NCBI GenBank assembly: GCA_023053575.1
Contig: JAKZAP010000004.1
Span: 22,869,252 to 22,933,251 of the forward strand
Direction of reading: 5' to 3'
Origin: Branchinecta lynchi
Lineage: Eukaryota > Arthropoda > Branchiopoda > Anostraca > Branchinectidae
Length of the DNA stretch: 64,000 nt
The notes beneath the pieces are model-generated. The model saw only the letters and a list, made by a program, of their open reading frames with translations, was not told the origin of the DNA and ran no database searches. How positions within the stretch are numbered: the stretch's first letter is position 1; every line of letters starts with the position of its first letter. This document shows, piece after piece, positions 10,220 through 20,929 of this stretch. A program made the position numbers and the translations under genes.

Positions 10220-10520
10220 GAAGATCAGTGAGCAATGCTTCCAAGAAATAGGTCATGGACGGCTTAGGCCAATGTGTATGGTCCAGGCAATACTGGGTCG
10301 CGTAGTTGTCCATGGGGCAAATTACGCCAAAACAGCCGCAGCTTCTTTTAGGTCTCTCACGTTTGTTACGCTCGTGAAACGTAGCTGAAGTGCTGGGGCT
10401 TGGTAGAGCTGAATCACTATCTTGTTCAAGAAAAATGGAGATAGCGACACAATTGACCGACTTTTGCAAAAGGCATAAGTTAACTTTTTGTGAAAAACTG
10501 TCCCAAGCTTCGACTGTCAA
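10220..10520 (-). other. Antisense open frame of unknown origin
   Basis: A 146-codon frame on the - strand starts at 10520 and runs into the foldback element at its C-terminus. The first 100 or so residues are not repetitive and include a cysteine cluster (CGCFGVIC), but I recognise no family. It is antisense to the last intron of gene 1. Chance or a decayed element are the likelier explanations. Confidence 0.15.
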
Positions 10521-10695
10521 TTTGCTTGGTTATAGCTGGTAACATTTTGTCAGCAGTCGGTTTAAATGTATCAGGACTCGTATGAAACAAAAAGTTTGTT
10601 TTTGTGGTTTCATTTGTGCTGTAAATTATGATCTTGCAGTGCTTTCAGGACCCTTCCTGACTCCCAACATGCTAATTTTCTCACATCTTTTCAAG

Positions 10696-10802
10696 CTTCC
10701 ATTGGAGGTCTTCTGGGACTTGGTGTCGGATTTAGTGTTATTAGTGCTGTGGAAATCATATACTTTCTGTTTTTCCGATGGTGGCTTTTCAGCGGTCGTT
10801 AG
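10696..10802 (+). CDS. DEG/ENaC channel gene 1, last exon: TM2 and GxS filter
   Basis: Acceptor CATCTTTTCAAG, phase 1 in, ending at TAG (10800-10802). It encodes SIGGLLGLGVGFSVISAVEI, then IYFLFFRWWLF and a stop. This is the second transmembrane helix with the GxS selectivity filter (GFS), then a very short cytoplasmic tail. Joined to the previous exon it reads EDFV-A-SIGG, where the family usually has a glycine-rich GSFGG. The tail is shorter than in many family members and may mean limited cytoplasmic regulation. The nearest AATAAA is about 575 bp downstream (11377). Confidence 0.93.
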
Positions 10803-11194
10803 CATATTTTGAATCTTTACTATTTTTTTTTGAAAAAGAGTGAAATTCTGGAAGAATTGTAAATCGTGAAACTAATTGTAGGCAATTTCCATGTGTTAAT
10901 TCACTGTGTGTAGACTAATCACTGTGTTTAAAAGCGATCCTAAATAGCCGTGAAAAATCAAAACCGCAGAAAAATGACCATGCGATATGTTGAAATCAGG
11001 GCATTGCGAAATCACCACACTTCCTAGTAGCCTATATACAATTCATGCATTTAACAAACTGGTTAGTGATGAACTTGTACGGAAAAAAAAACGCGGTGTA
11101 AGGGGGCGCTTATAAGGAAAATCTTCCAGTTTCTGCCACATGAGCGGTATTAGCATCATTTTGTAACATGCATAAATACCCAGGGTTGGTCACC

Positions 11195-11335
11195 AAAAGT
11201 AACTTCGTACACCCTGGAAAGTAACCCAAAAGTATCTCAAAGTAACCCAATGCAATGTAACGCAAAGTAACCCAGCGTAACCAAAAGTAACGCAAAGTAA
11301 CCCTGAGTAACCCAAAGTATCCTGAAGTAACTCGT
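11195..11335. repeat. Ten-bp minisatellite (AAAGTAACCC)
   Basis: About a dozen degenerate copies of AAAGTAACCC. On both sides lie direct copies of TCGTACACCCTGG with GGTCACC/GGTGACC nearby. It lies between gene 1 and gene A. Antisense frames with repeating Tyr-Phe-Trp-Leu are artefacts of it. Confidence 0.8.
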
Positions 11336-11866
11336 ACACCCTGGTTCTTGGTGACCGACCGTGGATAAACACTCGAAATAAAGCACGACTTTGCCCAGGA
11401 TCTGAATGCATTTGATAAATAATTTCGGTTCTCCTCCGCTCCCTCCCTGAGTGATGGCCTGTCATGAGAAAAATGTTTGGTGGATCTTCTGTGTTCGAAG
11501 AAATTCTTCAGCTACTTGAGTGTTCAAATCTTCCCGCCCCTCACCTACTTGACTATTGCAAGAATTCCTGGCATATAAGACTGTAATTACATTGAAAGCT
11601 GCAGTACCGTTGGTTTGTCTCAACAATGTGGTACCGTACATCACATTTTATACAAAGCGAATCAAACACCTGCTTATACTCATCCTTTGAAAACCACAAA
11701 ATAATTTGTCATTAGATTATATCTTTCCCTCGAGCTAATAACTATGAAAAAATAAATAAAAATAGTGACAGTATCACCGCGAATGCTCTTGTTCATAGTT
11801 TATTGTGATTTTTTAGGGTGAAGATTTGTTGTAGTGTTGGAAAAGCTGATAATAAAAATTTATATT
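11336..11866. other. Spacer upstream of FkbM gene A
   Basis: Intergenic sequence between the end of gene 1 and the ATG of gene A. It holds an AATAAA at 11377-11382 that could serve gene 1. I see no convincing TATA box. The promoter and 5' UTR of gene A are presumably in the last few hundred bases. Confidence 0.35.
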
Positions 11867-12193
11867 ATGGAGTTTTGCGCTTTCCGAAATAAGGGACGGT
11901 ATTTCCTCGCTTTCGGACTATTGCTTATACCTTTGTTCGTTATGTCTACTCTGAAGGTGTCTGATCCACGATCGTTCAACCCTTACTCTAATGGGAGCTT
12001 AGAGGAACTGTCATGTCAGAATATTAACTACTTTAGCCCAGCTGTTGGTAGTGAGCATCCCTGTGTTATCAAGAGGATTAGAACTAAATTTTTGGTTCCA
12101 CCTTCAACCCAGTCGTATAACCTGAGCGAACCAAAAACTCTCGACCCGTCCATGGGACAGTCTAAGGTGGTGCTGCAAATGCTAGACCAGAAG
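11867..12193 (+). CDS. FkbM-family methyltransferase gene A, exon 1 (signal anchor and linker)
   Basis: ATG at 11867 begins MEFCAFRNKGRYF; a GTG 33 bp upstream in the same frame is not a credible eukaryotic start. Residues about 13-28 (FLAFGLLLIPLFVM) form a single membrane segment after basic residues, as in a type II signal anchor that places the enzyme in the ER/Golgi lumen. The 109-codon exon ends LDPSMGQSKVVLQMLDQK before GTAGGA, phase 0. Exon 1 of gene B ends with the matching YDPSMGQSEAILSALELK, which ties the pair together. The 3' partner is 19339-19911, giving a 299-residue protein. Exact splicing across the 7.1 kb intron is inferred from matching phase and from gene B. Confidence 0.8.
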
Positions 12194-12489
12194 GTAGGAT
12201 TAGTTTTTCTTCAGTGCTTAGCCAGCCGTGACGGTGAGGTAGTTGCTGACTCCTGATCGCCAGTCACGCTCACTACTTTATTGTTGGTGTTGTGAACCAT
12301 GTGTAGTCATCTGGTTCCAAGTACGAAATATGTAAGAATATCGCTGGTTCTTTCATTCTCATGATGTACCATTCGTGAATGTTATAAAATTAAAACTATA
12401 GTGAAGTTTAACAGATAACACTGGATTTGCACGTTTTGATGGGACTTTGGGTCTTTATTTGACTTTCATGCCGCCGACTTCAACTTTGT

Positions 12490-12893
12490 ATGAAGTTTGG
12501 TACATCTATAGTACAAAACCCACTTCACCGGGATATACTCCCTCCTGATTTTCTCCCCTTCCGAAGTCGTCTTCCTCGTCAAGCTGCCGATCCTGTGCCT
12601 CGTTTAGAGCCGGTGGTAGCTTTGCGAACTAGGTATGCTCAGAGTTTCGTCCCCTCGTTTGTTCGTGTATATAACTCAGAGCGCTTCTGAACGTTAATTT
12701 TTATGTTATTTGTATTTTATATCTGATTGATTTAATGTATTTGTATATTGACCATATTTATCATAAGATGCCGGTATAAATGTCGCAAAATTGTATATAC
12801 TGCTAGATTGTTCTGTTATGACGTTATGTATTGACGTAAAAACGACCCATCGGCTTGTCCGTTATCTGTTTTTTAGATTATATTGAATTGAAC
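12490..12893 (+). pseudogene. Non-LTR retrotransposon 3' end remnant
   Basis: The frame 12490-12690 encodes LPRQAADPVPRLEPVVALRT and ends SFVPSFVRVYNSERF-stop. It parallels the C-terminus of the reverse-transcriptase frame at 51493 (LPRAVAQKVPVLNPV, SFVPTFVEVLNN-stop). An AT-rich 3' UTR follows to about 12893 (TATTGAATTGAAC). Everything upstream is truncated. It lies in the intron of gene A. Confidence 0.7.
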
Positions 12894-12899
12894 GTACCG

Positions 12900-14160
12900 A
12901 TCACTTTTCGGTCGGTCAAGCGGTCCACTGTTCTCGAGTTAGGGTACTTCCAGATGTGCCAGGACAATGAAACTTGGCAGGCGTTTCAGGGACCCGACCA
13001 AACTTATTTGGAAATATAGTCACTTCCCGATCCGACCATCGTGGGGGAGTGGTGGGAGGGGGAATCCAAAATCTTGAGGTATGTATAACCTTGGAACGGG
13101 TGATCGGATCTTAATGAAACTCGATATTTGGAAAGAACTTGTGCTTCGCATGTCCAAGTTCAAGTCCGGACCGGATCGGATGAATGTTTGTGTGGGGGGT
13201 CGGGGTCGGAGAGGGGAACCGGAAATCTTGTGTCACGCTTTGAGTGGCCCTTTAGGGATCAAACTTTGAAGGAAGAACAAGCACAAGGCCTGATACATCA
13301 GTGACAGTACCGGGCCGGATTCGGGCACTGTGGGGAGAGTTAGAGCTGGAGCAGGAATTCTGGTGGTCGCGAGTTAAGGTACTTCCAGATGTGCTAGGAC
13401 GATGAAACTTGGTTTGAACATCAAAGACTTGACAAGATTGGCTTGACAATAGTCAGTTCCCCGATCCGACCATCATGGGGGGAGTGGAGAGAGGGGAAGT
13501 CCTGAATCTTGACGTAGTATAACTTTCGAACGGGTAAATCGGATCTTAATGCAACTTCAGATTCGGAAAGTCTCGTGTCTCAAATATCCCATTTCAAGTC
13601 CGAACCGGATCCCTTGAATGTGTGTGTGGGGGGGGAGGAATCGGAAGTCTTGTGACACGCTTAGACTGGGCCGGAATGAAGCTTGGTGGGAAGAACGAGT
13701 ACAAGCTCTGGATAGATCAATGATAGAACTGGACCGGATTCGGGCACTGTGTGGGAGTTGGAGGGGGTTCTGAATTCCTGTGATCGCGAATTAAGGTACT
13801 TCCAGATGTGTTAGGACGATGAAACTTGGCTTGAACATTAGAGCCGTGACAGTTTGAACATTAGAGCCGTGACAGACTGGCTTGAAAATTGTCACTTTCC
13901 AGATCTGACCTTCCCTTAAAGTACTCATTCTAACGACAAGGTACACAAAATACTTTTAAGCTTAATATACATTTCCATGATCCCCATGAGCCCATAATTG
14001 CTTAGAAATTAAGTTCTATCTCCCTTTGCGGCATCTTCACCGCAAAGTGAACAAAAAACTTTTCACCAAACGATACATTTCATGATCTCCGAGGGCCTAT
14101 GATCTTTGTGCCACAACAATTTTGCTTATAAATGAATTTCTAAAGCACCCTTAAAGTGAG
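12900..14160 (+). repeat. F1 dispersed element: A-B-C modules then D modules
   Basis: Two A-B-C trimers (GATGAAACTTGG, GGACCGGAT, GGGGGAGT blocks) are followed from about 13915 by ~115 bp D modules (CTTAAAGT, CCGCAAAGTGAA, ACCAAACGATACATTTCATG). The D block also follows A-B-C at 21995, so it is a normal part of the element. The matching 3' end is at 15662-15700, on the far side of the hAT-like insertion. Confidence 0.7.
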
Positions 14161-15661
14161 ACCCCCCCCCCCCCCAACTTTTCAGATTCGGTTCTGTATG
14201 TATGTATACCGGAACTATTAGGTAAATTTACGGGGATTCGATAGTTATACAGAATCCCAAATAGGCTATTGGTACAAATCTATTCTGTATAATGATCGGG
14301 ATTCGGTATAATTGCCAGGATTCGATAGTTATCACGAATCCGGTGAGCGAATTTACTGAAATATTTGGAAATGTTTCGATGCCATAACTATACGGCATAT
14401 TTAAGGAGATTCGGTAGTTACAGAGAATCCCGAATATGGTATCGGTTCAAAATTATTCGGTATCATGGTTGGGATCCGGTAATAAATTTCAGGATTCGGT
14501 AATCGACGAAAACTTCTAGTTTCGACGATATTATACCGAATAGGAATATTAGTTGGTATTTTTTCGATGCCAAACCTATTCGGTAGAAGAACCGGGTTTT
14601 GGTTGTTATACAGAATCCCGAATAGACAATCGGTCTAAATTTATTCAGTATAATAACTGGGATTCGGTAATTTTATTCGGTATAATTTCCAGGATTCTGT
14701 AGCTACCACGAACGTCAAAACTAGAACATGTCGAGTGAAGAACTGGTCGCAAACAAAAGGATTGATCTATTTCATCAATAGTCCTTACTTTTATTTTGTA
14801 TCCCAAAAAGACGCTCTAATTATGAATGTTTCGAAAATTCCGCCTGCGCGAATTTAAATGGGGTTTCAAGCCAGTTTTAGGATTGGGTTTGGAAAACGTC
14901 AACAGGTAGAATCCGCATGGAAATTGGTAAATTTGGTGCGAACTTAACACTTTATGTGATCACGGGTAGTATTGTGTAGCCTACAGTAGCTGCTGTTGCC
15001 GGGAAGTTGCTCTATCCAGTTTCTGGGTATTTTTGGGATCTTGTTTATCCATGGTAAAAGATAGAATTTGTATGAGAAGCAGTTAAATTGTAGCCTACAC
15101 GAACAGAAAAAGTTGGACAGTATATTTTGTAAGTTGGTGCACTGGATTGTTACCAAAACTATTGGATTATTCCAGTTTATTAAATCTTATTTCAACAAAA
15201 ATCTTGACACTTCTCTCTGCGCGCATCCCCAGTATACTAACAGTCAAACAATATTCATTTCACTCAGAGTCATTGCACACCCGGGGGCAACCGATGTAAT
15301 ACAGCACCCGATACACCTAGTCAACTGAGCTAAATGCCGGTAAGAAATGAACGTAATATAGCATCCGCTACAGTGGGCTTCGCAATAACAACACCTAGTA
15401 GCTTGGCTAATCATCTTTCTTGCCGCACTTTAGTGTTTATTTTAAATTATTGCGTACAAAGAGTAACAATTGTTACTGTTACTCCTAGTACCGTACAAAG
15501 AGTAACAGTGAAAATTGTTTTTGTAAGTAGGCCTGTCTGTTCACTAATTTAAAGCTTGAATTCTCAGTTTTTATGATTTGGTATTTTTTTAAAGAAAGAT
15601 CTGGTAAAACTTTTGGCCCCCCCCCCCCCTCTCCCAACGAAAATGCACTTGCGACGCCCCT
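14161..15661 (+). mobile_element. hAT-like non-autonomous element, degraded left end
   Basis: Co-linear with the better preserved element 17060-18415. Both have a poly(C) block, many GGATTCGGTA-type repeats, a stretch with TCCTTACTTTTATTTTG, and a right end AATGCACTTGCGACGCCCCTG. The left CAGGGGCG terminus is missing or decayed. It separates F1 D modules (to 14160) from an F1 3' end (15662), so it inserted into an F1 element. No transposase coding is seen. Confidence 0.65.
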
Positions 15662-15700
15662 GACCGTACAAGATCCATATGAGCTTCTAGCTCTTGTTGC
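15662..15700 (+). repeat. F1 3' end
   Basis: Carries the F1 terminal block CCATATGAGCTTCTAGCTCT plus TGTT. It is best explained as the 3' end of the F1 copy starting at 12900. Confidence 0.6.
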
Positions 15701-15838
15701 AGTTACCATGGTATCTGCGAAAATGACATTGCAGATGACAAATTGACGAAATAAAGTTTTTATGTTTCCCAAAAGAAATAATTACGTCCACTCACATCAC
15801 AAATATGCCGAACTTCTTTCCACCTATTGACAAAATCT

Positions 15839-16882
15839 ACGTTTTTGGATCCGAAAAACGTAAGTGGAGGGATACCTATGACATCGCAAAAGTTGCCCGT
15901 CTGTCTGTCCATCTGTCCGCACGATAACTCTCGAGGGGATTGAGATATTTTGATGAAAGTTGGTGGGAGGATCCTTTGGGTCAAAGTACAGGTCAAGTTC
16001 GAAGATGGGCTCTGTACTCTGTAGCCCTATATTTGAGGATGGGGGAGGGGTTTCAAATTAAGGGGCAAAACAATATTTTTTGAAAGCTATTGAGATAGTT
16101 GATTTAGAGCTAAGGAGACATGCTGAATTCGAATATGAAATTTATTTCCTCGCCGGACAAATAGTTCACCCGGAATCCAGCGAAAACCCGAAAATTTTTT
16201 AAAAGTAAAAGTTTAATATGAAGTTGATTAGAGGTTTGATTTAGGGGCAAGAAAACTTGCTCAGTCCGAATATGAAATGTATTTTCTCGCCGGACAATTA
16301 GTTCGGCCGGAATCCGGCCAAAACGGAGAATTTGTTAAAAGTAAAAGTTTTGTTTAAATTTGATAAGTTAAGAAGACATGCCGAATTTGCATATGACAAT
16401 CATTTTGTCACCGGACGCATAGATCGCTCGGAATCGGGCTGAAACAGGGAAATCTGAAGTTGAAAAGAGGTTGGATGTAGAGGTAAGGAGACATGCTGAA
16501 TTCGTTTTTGAGCTTTAGTTTTTTGCCAGATAAGTAGTTTGTCCGGAATCCGGCCGTAACCGGAAGTTGGGCAGAAGTAAGTAAGGAACGAGATACGACG
16601 TAGGCTTTAGGGGCCACATGCTGAATCCATATTTGAAGATTTGACAGCGCAAAACGGATATGTGAATATATCTGAACTTGTTGAAATTTAGCTGGCGTAT
16701 CCGGTTTGCACTGTCAAATACAAACTTGGTCTTCTCCGATCATTAAAATTTGCCTTAACCTGTTTGTAAATTTTAAAGGTAAAATTGTTTAAGAAGTCTG
16801 TTAAAGACCGAATATCTACAAGACCTAATTGTCGGGAGTAAATATTGAATTTTGGGATCCCATCGTAACCTTCGGTCTTGTT
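15839..16882 (+). repeat. F2 dispersed element
   Basis: Starts with a slightly decayed palindrome (TTTTTGGATCCGAAAAACG) and GTAAGTGGAGGGATACC, then a short GTCTGTC run and GATGAAAGTTGGTGGG. Several ~137 bp units follow (GACATGCTGAA, TCGCCGGACAA, CGGAATCCGGC). It ends GGGATCCCATCGTAACC and GGTCTTGTT. A small TTGACAGCGCAAAACGGATA inverted-repeat insertion lies near 16640-16725. Confidence 0.8.
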
Positions 16883-17051
16883 TTGTTGGTGATAATGGAA
16901 GTGAGATGACTTTTTCAGATACCATGGTAACCGGCTAGATACTCATTAACTGTAAAAAAAAACTTTTGACCGTGGTATCAGATTCCACGGTATCTTCGAA
17001 AACGACTTAAGAATGTGGTATTAGATACCGTGATATCTGCAAAAACGCACA
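16883..17051. repeat. Short palindromic GTGGTATC repeats
   Basis: Repeated variants of GTGGTATCAGATACCACGGT and ATCTGCAAAAACG, which also occur near 15710. They form the target into which the hAT element 17060-18415 inserted. Confidence 0.4.
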
Positions 17052-17059
17052 GGCACAAC

Positions 17060-18415
17060 CAGGGGCGTCGCAAGGGGGGGGGGTGCAGCACCCCCCCACC
17101 TTTTTGAGATTCGGTAACATTTTGGGCCGGAGGCCCAAAATGTTACTAAAATTGTGCGGTATTTTTTCGATTTACGGGGATTCGTAGTTATACAGGATCC
17201 TAAATAGGCTATCTGTACAAATCTCTTCGGTATAATGATCGGGATTCGGTATAATTGCCAGTATTCGGTAGTTATCACGAATTTGGTGAGAGAATTTACT
17301 GATATCTTTTGGTAATTTTTCGATGCCGGAACTATTTGGTATATTTATGGAGATTCCGTAGTTACACAGACTCCCGAATCCGAATAAGATATTGGTTCAG
17401 AATTATTCGGTATCATGATTGGGATTCGGTAATTTATTAAGTATAATTTCAAGGATTCGGAAGTTAACCACGAATCCTGACTTTGTTCCAGTTTCGACGA
17501 AAGTATACCGAATATGAATATTGTACGGTACCAAAACAATTCGGTATAATAACCAGGATACGGTGGTTATACAGAATCCCGAACACGCTATCGGTCTAAA
17601 CTTATTCGGTATAATAACTGGGATTCGTTACCACGAACCTCGAAACTCAGAAGAGGTCGAGTGAAGCACTGGTCGCAGACAAAAGGGATGATCTGTGATA
17701 TCATCGATAGTCCTTACTTTTATTTTGGATCCCAAAAAGAATATCTAATCATAAATATTTCGAAAATTCCGACTGCAGCACTTTTCGTAAAATTCTCTGT
17801 TTTGTGGAAGGGCGCGTCATTTGACGGGGGTTTTAAGTCAGTTTTAGGATTGAGATTTCGAAACATTAAAAGCTAGAATTTGGATGGAAACTAATTTGGC
17901 AGGGAAAGCAAAAAAAAATTTCGCCTGCGGCGCTCACTTTATGTTATCATAGCTAGTATATTGACTAGACTACACTTGCTGCTGCTGCCGTAACGTCGCT
18001 CCATCCGTTTTCTAGAACTTCTTAGAGTCTCGGTATTTCATCAACGGTAAATGATAGAATTTGTAAGAGAAGCAGTTAAGTTTTAGCCTAAAAAACAAAA
18101 AAAACTGATTTCGAAAATTTTCGCCTGCGGCGCTCGATTTAATTTTCTATTGGCTATAATAGATAGTAGCTGTTACTGCAATCATGCCCGGCAACATATT
18201 CTCCATGTGGGCTTCGCCAAAACGCCGCCTAATAGTTGGCTTATCGTCGTTCATGCTGCCTTTTATTGTTACTCTTCCTACGTAATCGTTTCTGTTCCAT
18301 AATTTAAAGCTCGAATTCTTAGTTCTAGGATTCGGTAAAAATTTTGAAAGATTCGGTAAAATTTTGGCTCTGCACCCCCCCCCCCCCCACCGAAAATGCA
18401 CTTGCGACGCCCCTG
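17060..18415 (+). mobile_element. hAT-like non-autonomous element with 8 bp target duplication
   Basis: The terminal inverted repeats are CAGGGGCGTCGCAAG (left) and CTTGCGACGCCCCTG (right). The 8 bp GGCACAAC flanks it exactly, at 17052-17059 and 18416-18423. These are hAT hallmarks. The 1356 bp interior is built of GGATTCGGTA-like repeats and carries no transposase frame, so it must have moved in trans. It lies in the intron of FkbM gene A. Confidence 0.9.
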
Positions 18416-18423
18416 GGCACAAC

Positions 18424-19019
18424 AGCTCCAGGTCTTAAGAAATTTGTGCCGGTCTGCATACGCTGGTATAGGCCTACAGATTTTCCCTCATGAAGGCTTC
18501 CCTCTGCTACAAGCTGGTCTGCAACTGCGCGGGGACGCTAGATGGAAGGGGGAGGGGACTTCGGACTTGAGCCATAATGGGGTAGTCTTTCTGCAGATTA
18601 TTTTTCATCTTTTACCTTGGGTCTTTGAAGGACCCCTCGCACTATTTACTCTTCAACTTACAGTATTTAAAAATATTTGAATACTTTAAAACTAGGCTGT
18701 GCTTTATAACCCACAGTTTTGGTTGTTTTAAGCCTTTACCGGGACCCGTTGACTTGTAGGGAAAACAGGGAAACAATTTACATAACCGGTTTTTCTGTTG
18801 GAAAAACATCCTGCAGACATCTGTCGACAGCGTGATACAAATCGAAAGCAAAACACGGCAAGTGAAAAAATCAGCGTTGTTAGAGGGGCTAGAATGTACC
18901 GTACGAAATTGGGGTCTCCGGGTTTAGAAATATCTGGAGGGATTATGGAAGTAGGTTTATTAGTTTGTTATAGGTAATAACAGGTCCTTTAAGAGCTCAA
19001 AGACGTATAAGGATTTAGA
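18424..19019. other. Intronic DNA of gene A, no gene seen
   Basis: No exon in phase 0 that would extend the FkbM protein, and no match to the other families, was noticed. Confidence 0.35.
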
Positions 19020-19272
19020 GGGATTGACGAAAAAGAGGCACGGCACGACATAATGTAGGAGGCATGAGTACTAAAAAGTGGCTCGAAAAATAAAAGGGCC
19101 CTTTCAGGCTTCAGAGTGACTGGCAGGAGCAATGTTATAACTTGCCTTCTTTTAGCCTCTGGAGTTACGAACTATCACTTACTTGTCTATTTCTACTACT
19201 TGCTAATCTTTTTTTTATTATACTCGTGCTTCCTTCGCCGAGCCGTGCCGTGCCTCTTTTTAGTCGATCCCT
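19020..19272. mobile_element. Small inverted-repeat element, 8 bp target duplication
   Basis: Ends GGGATTGACGAAAAAGAGGC and its inverse GCCTCTTTTTAGTCGATCCC enclose 253 bp. GATTTAGA flanks both sides (19012-19019, 19273-19280). A second copy is at 50531-50790. The 8 bp duplication points to hAT. It ends 66 bp before exon 2 of gene A. Confidence 0.85.
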
Positions 19273-19338
19273 GATTTAGATGATTTTTAAATGATCAGTA
19301 AAACAAATATAGGAAGTTCTAATTGAAGGCTTTTCTAG

Positions 19339-19911
19339 ATGAACGGATTTTTTGTCGAATGTGGACCCTTGGATGGTGAGACACGGTCAAACACCTTGTT
19401 CATGGAGCGCAGCCTCGGTTGGAGCGGATTGCTCATTGAAGCTGACCCTTCGAACTTTTTAAGTCTGACTAAGAAGAGGAGGAAAGCGTGGGCGGCACCA
19501 GTCTGCCTGAGCCTGCAACCGTATCCCACGATCGTCTCCTTTTACCAACAGTTTAGTCAAGGACACGTGTTGAACACGAAACGAACAGGCAAAAATTTCG
19601 TCCAAGTAGAGTGTTATCCTCTTTATTCTTTGCTCCTTGCAGTCGGAAAGACAGATATCGACTACTTTAGTTTGGATGTAGAGGGTTCGGAACTCAAAGT
19701 ACTGAAAACGATACCATGGGGATCAGTGAACATAAGAACACTATCTGTCGAATACGTTCATGATAAGGAGGGGAAGGGTGCTGTTAAGAAATACATGGAA
19801 AGTGTTGGCTACGAATTAATGGATGAAGTGACCAACGAGCTTGGCCTCGCGAACGATTATATTTTCAAGAAGTATGAAGACAGTTCGAAAGCACTTGCAC
19901 CTGTGTCGTGA
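19339..19911 (+). CDS. FkbM-family methyltransferase gene A, exon 2 (catalytic domain)
   Basis: Acceptor AAGGCTTTTCTAG, phase 0, stop at 19909-19911. It encodes GFFVECGPLDGETRSNTLF, then LLIEADP and DYFSLDVEGSE, the S-adenosylmethionine-fold signatures of FkbM (Methyltransf_21) proteins. In arthropods this domain occurs in Star-like membrane proteins. The likely role is O-methylation of a glycan or other secreted substrate, or a non-enzymatic trafficking role; the substrate cannot be read from sequence. The 190-residue exon carries the entire domain. Gene B's exon 2 is clearly paralogous. The methionine at its start is internal, not a translation start. Confidence 0.9.
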   Translation: MNGFFVECGPLDGETRSNTLFMERSLGWSGLLIEADPSNFLSLTKKRRKAWAAPVCLSLQPYPTIVSFYQQFSQGHVLNTKRTGKNFVQVECYPLYSLLLAVGKTDIDYFSLDVEGSELKVLKTIPWGSVNIRTLSVEYVHDKEGKGAVKKYMESVGYELMDEVTNELGLANDYIFKKYEDSSKALAPVS

Positions 19912-19919
19912 TGTTTTGT

Positions 19920-19925
19920 AATAAA
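19920..19925 (+). promoter_or_regulatory. Polyadenylation signal of gene A
   Basis: AATAAA lies 9 nt after the stop codon, followed within 30 nt by a T-rich stretch (TGTGTCTTGTC). This implies a very short 3' UTR. Confidence 0.7.
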
Positions 19926-20519
19926 TGTGTCTTGTCATTAAAAACTTTTCTTAAACGTTTCTGTGCCGGTTTAACCGTTGCGAATCCAACACAGTAAAGA
20001 TTATTGATTATAATATGAAAGATCTGACAACTCTTATACTTAAGGAAGAAAACAAACTTAATAGACGGATCACTTCTTTAAGCAATAATTTGGCTCCGTT
20101 GTATTGAAATAGTTCCCATTGTTATGAAATATTTAGGATAATAGTGTTTCTATGAGGTTTATTGTTGGTATAATAGGAATGTGCGTGGCTAACTCTGTTG
20201 TAATTGTTTGCATATGCTTGTGTGTTTCTTTCTTTGTAATGTAGGCAATTTGCCGGTTTTGGCGGACTGAAAAAATAAAAAATAAAGTAAATAGCACTGG
20301 CACTTGTGTTTCGTACTCTTCGCTTTTGGGATTCAAAATCCCCTGTGTAAGGGGATCGGATGACCCCCTGTGCTTGGCATCGCTATACCTTAAATTGCAC
20401 ACCTGTGACTTGTCCTTATCTTGAGAGTAATTTTTCCGTTTGAGATAAAATGTAACGCGACTTCAGTACGGTTGGAAGGTTGGACACTATTATCTGTCAG
20501 CTTCTTATCTATGTAGATC
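19926..20519. other. Spacer between FkbM genes A and B
   Basis: About 600 bp with no frame or repeat that I can assign. It should hold the promoter and 5' UTR of gene B. The short distance between the 3' end of A and the start of B is consistent with tandem duplication. Confidence 0.4.
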
Positions 20520-20834
20520 ATGGGTAACTTGATCAAGTTTTTGCAGAAAAACAATAGAGTTCTGTATGCTGCTCTTTGCATCCTTCTTCTTGTATTTTTC
20601 GTTACATCTCAGTCTTCTCTAGAACGAGAAATCTTAATTGAGGAGCAGAAGTCAGCCGTATCTGACGACATTTTTGGTGAAAATGTGGCTGCTGATGACA
20701 CAAGAGTCATAAAAAGACTCAGAGACTTGATGGTATTACCATCACAAGAAGAATATGTGTTAAATAAAATGAGCAGTGTTTACGATCCTTCGATGGGGCA
20801 GTCTGAGGCGATTCTCTCTGCGCTTGAGCTGAAG
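20520..20834 (+). CDS. FkbM-family methyltransferase gene B, exon 1 (signal anchor and linker)
   Basis: ATG at 20520, 105 codons, donor CTGAAG|GTAACG in phase 0. Residues about 15-30 (VLYAALCILLLVFFVT) form one membrane helix preceded by lysine and arginine, as in a type II signal anchor. The exon ends YDPSMGQSEAILSALELK, matching the end of gene A exon 1. The partner exon is 27596-28138, giving a 285-residue protein across a 6.8 kb intron full of elements. Beyond the anchor and the DPSMGQS motif, exons 1 of A and B have diverged strongly while exons 2 stay similar. Confidence 0.82.
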
Positions 20835-20929
20835 GTAACGTAGTATGCTTCTACCTTAGCTCACCGGGCTTAGTACTGGATCAGCGATTTATTTTTTGGT
20901 TCCCACAAGGTTAGTGAAGGGATACCAAT

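Noticed and set aside
11834..11866. Upstream GTG as start of FkbM gene A
   Set aside because: Non-AUG starts are not expected here, and the ATG at 11867 directly precedes a normal signal anchor.
15245..15330. tRNA-like sequence on the - strand (TAGCTCAGTTG A box)
   Set aside because: No B box and no foldable arms. It is at most half of a decayed tRNA-derived repeat.
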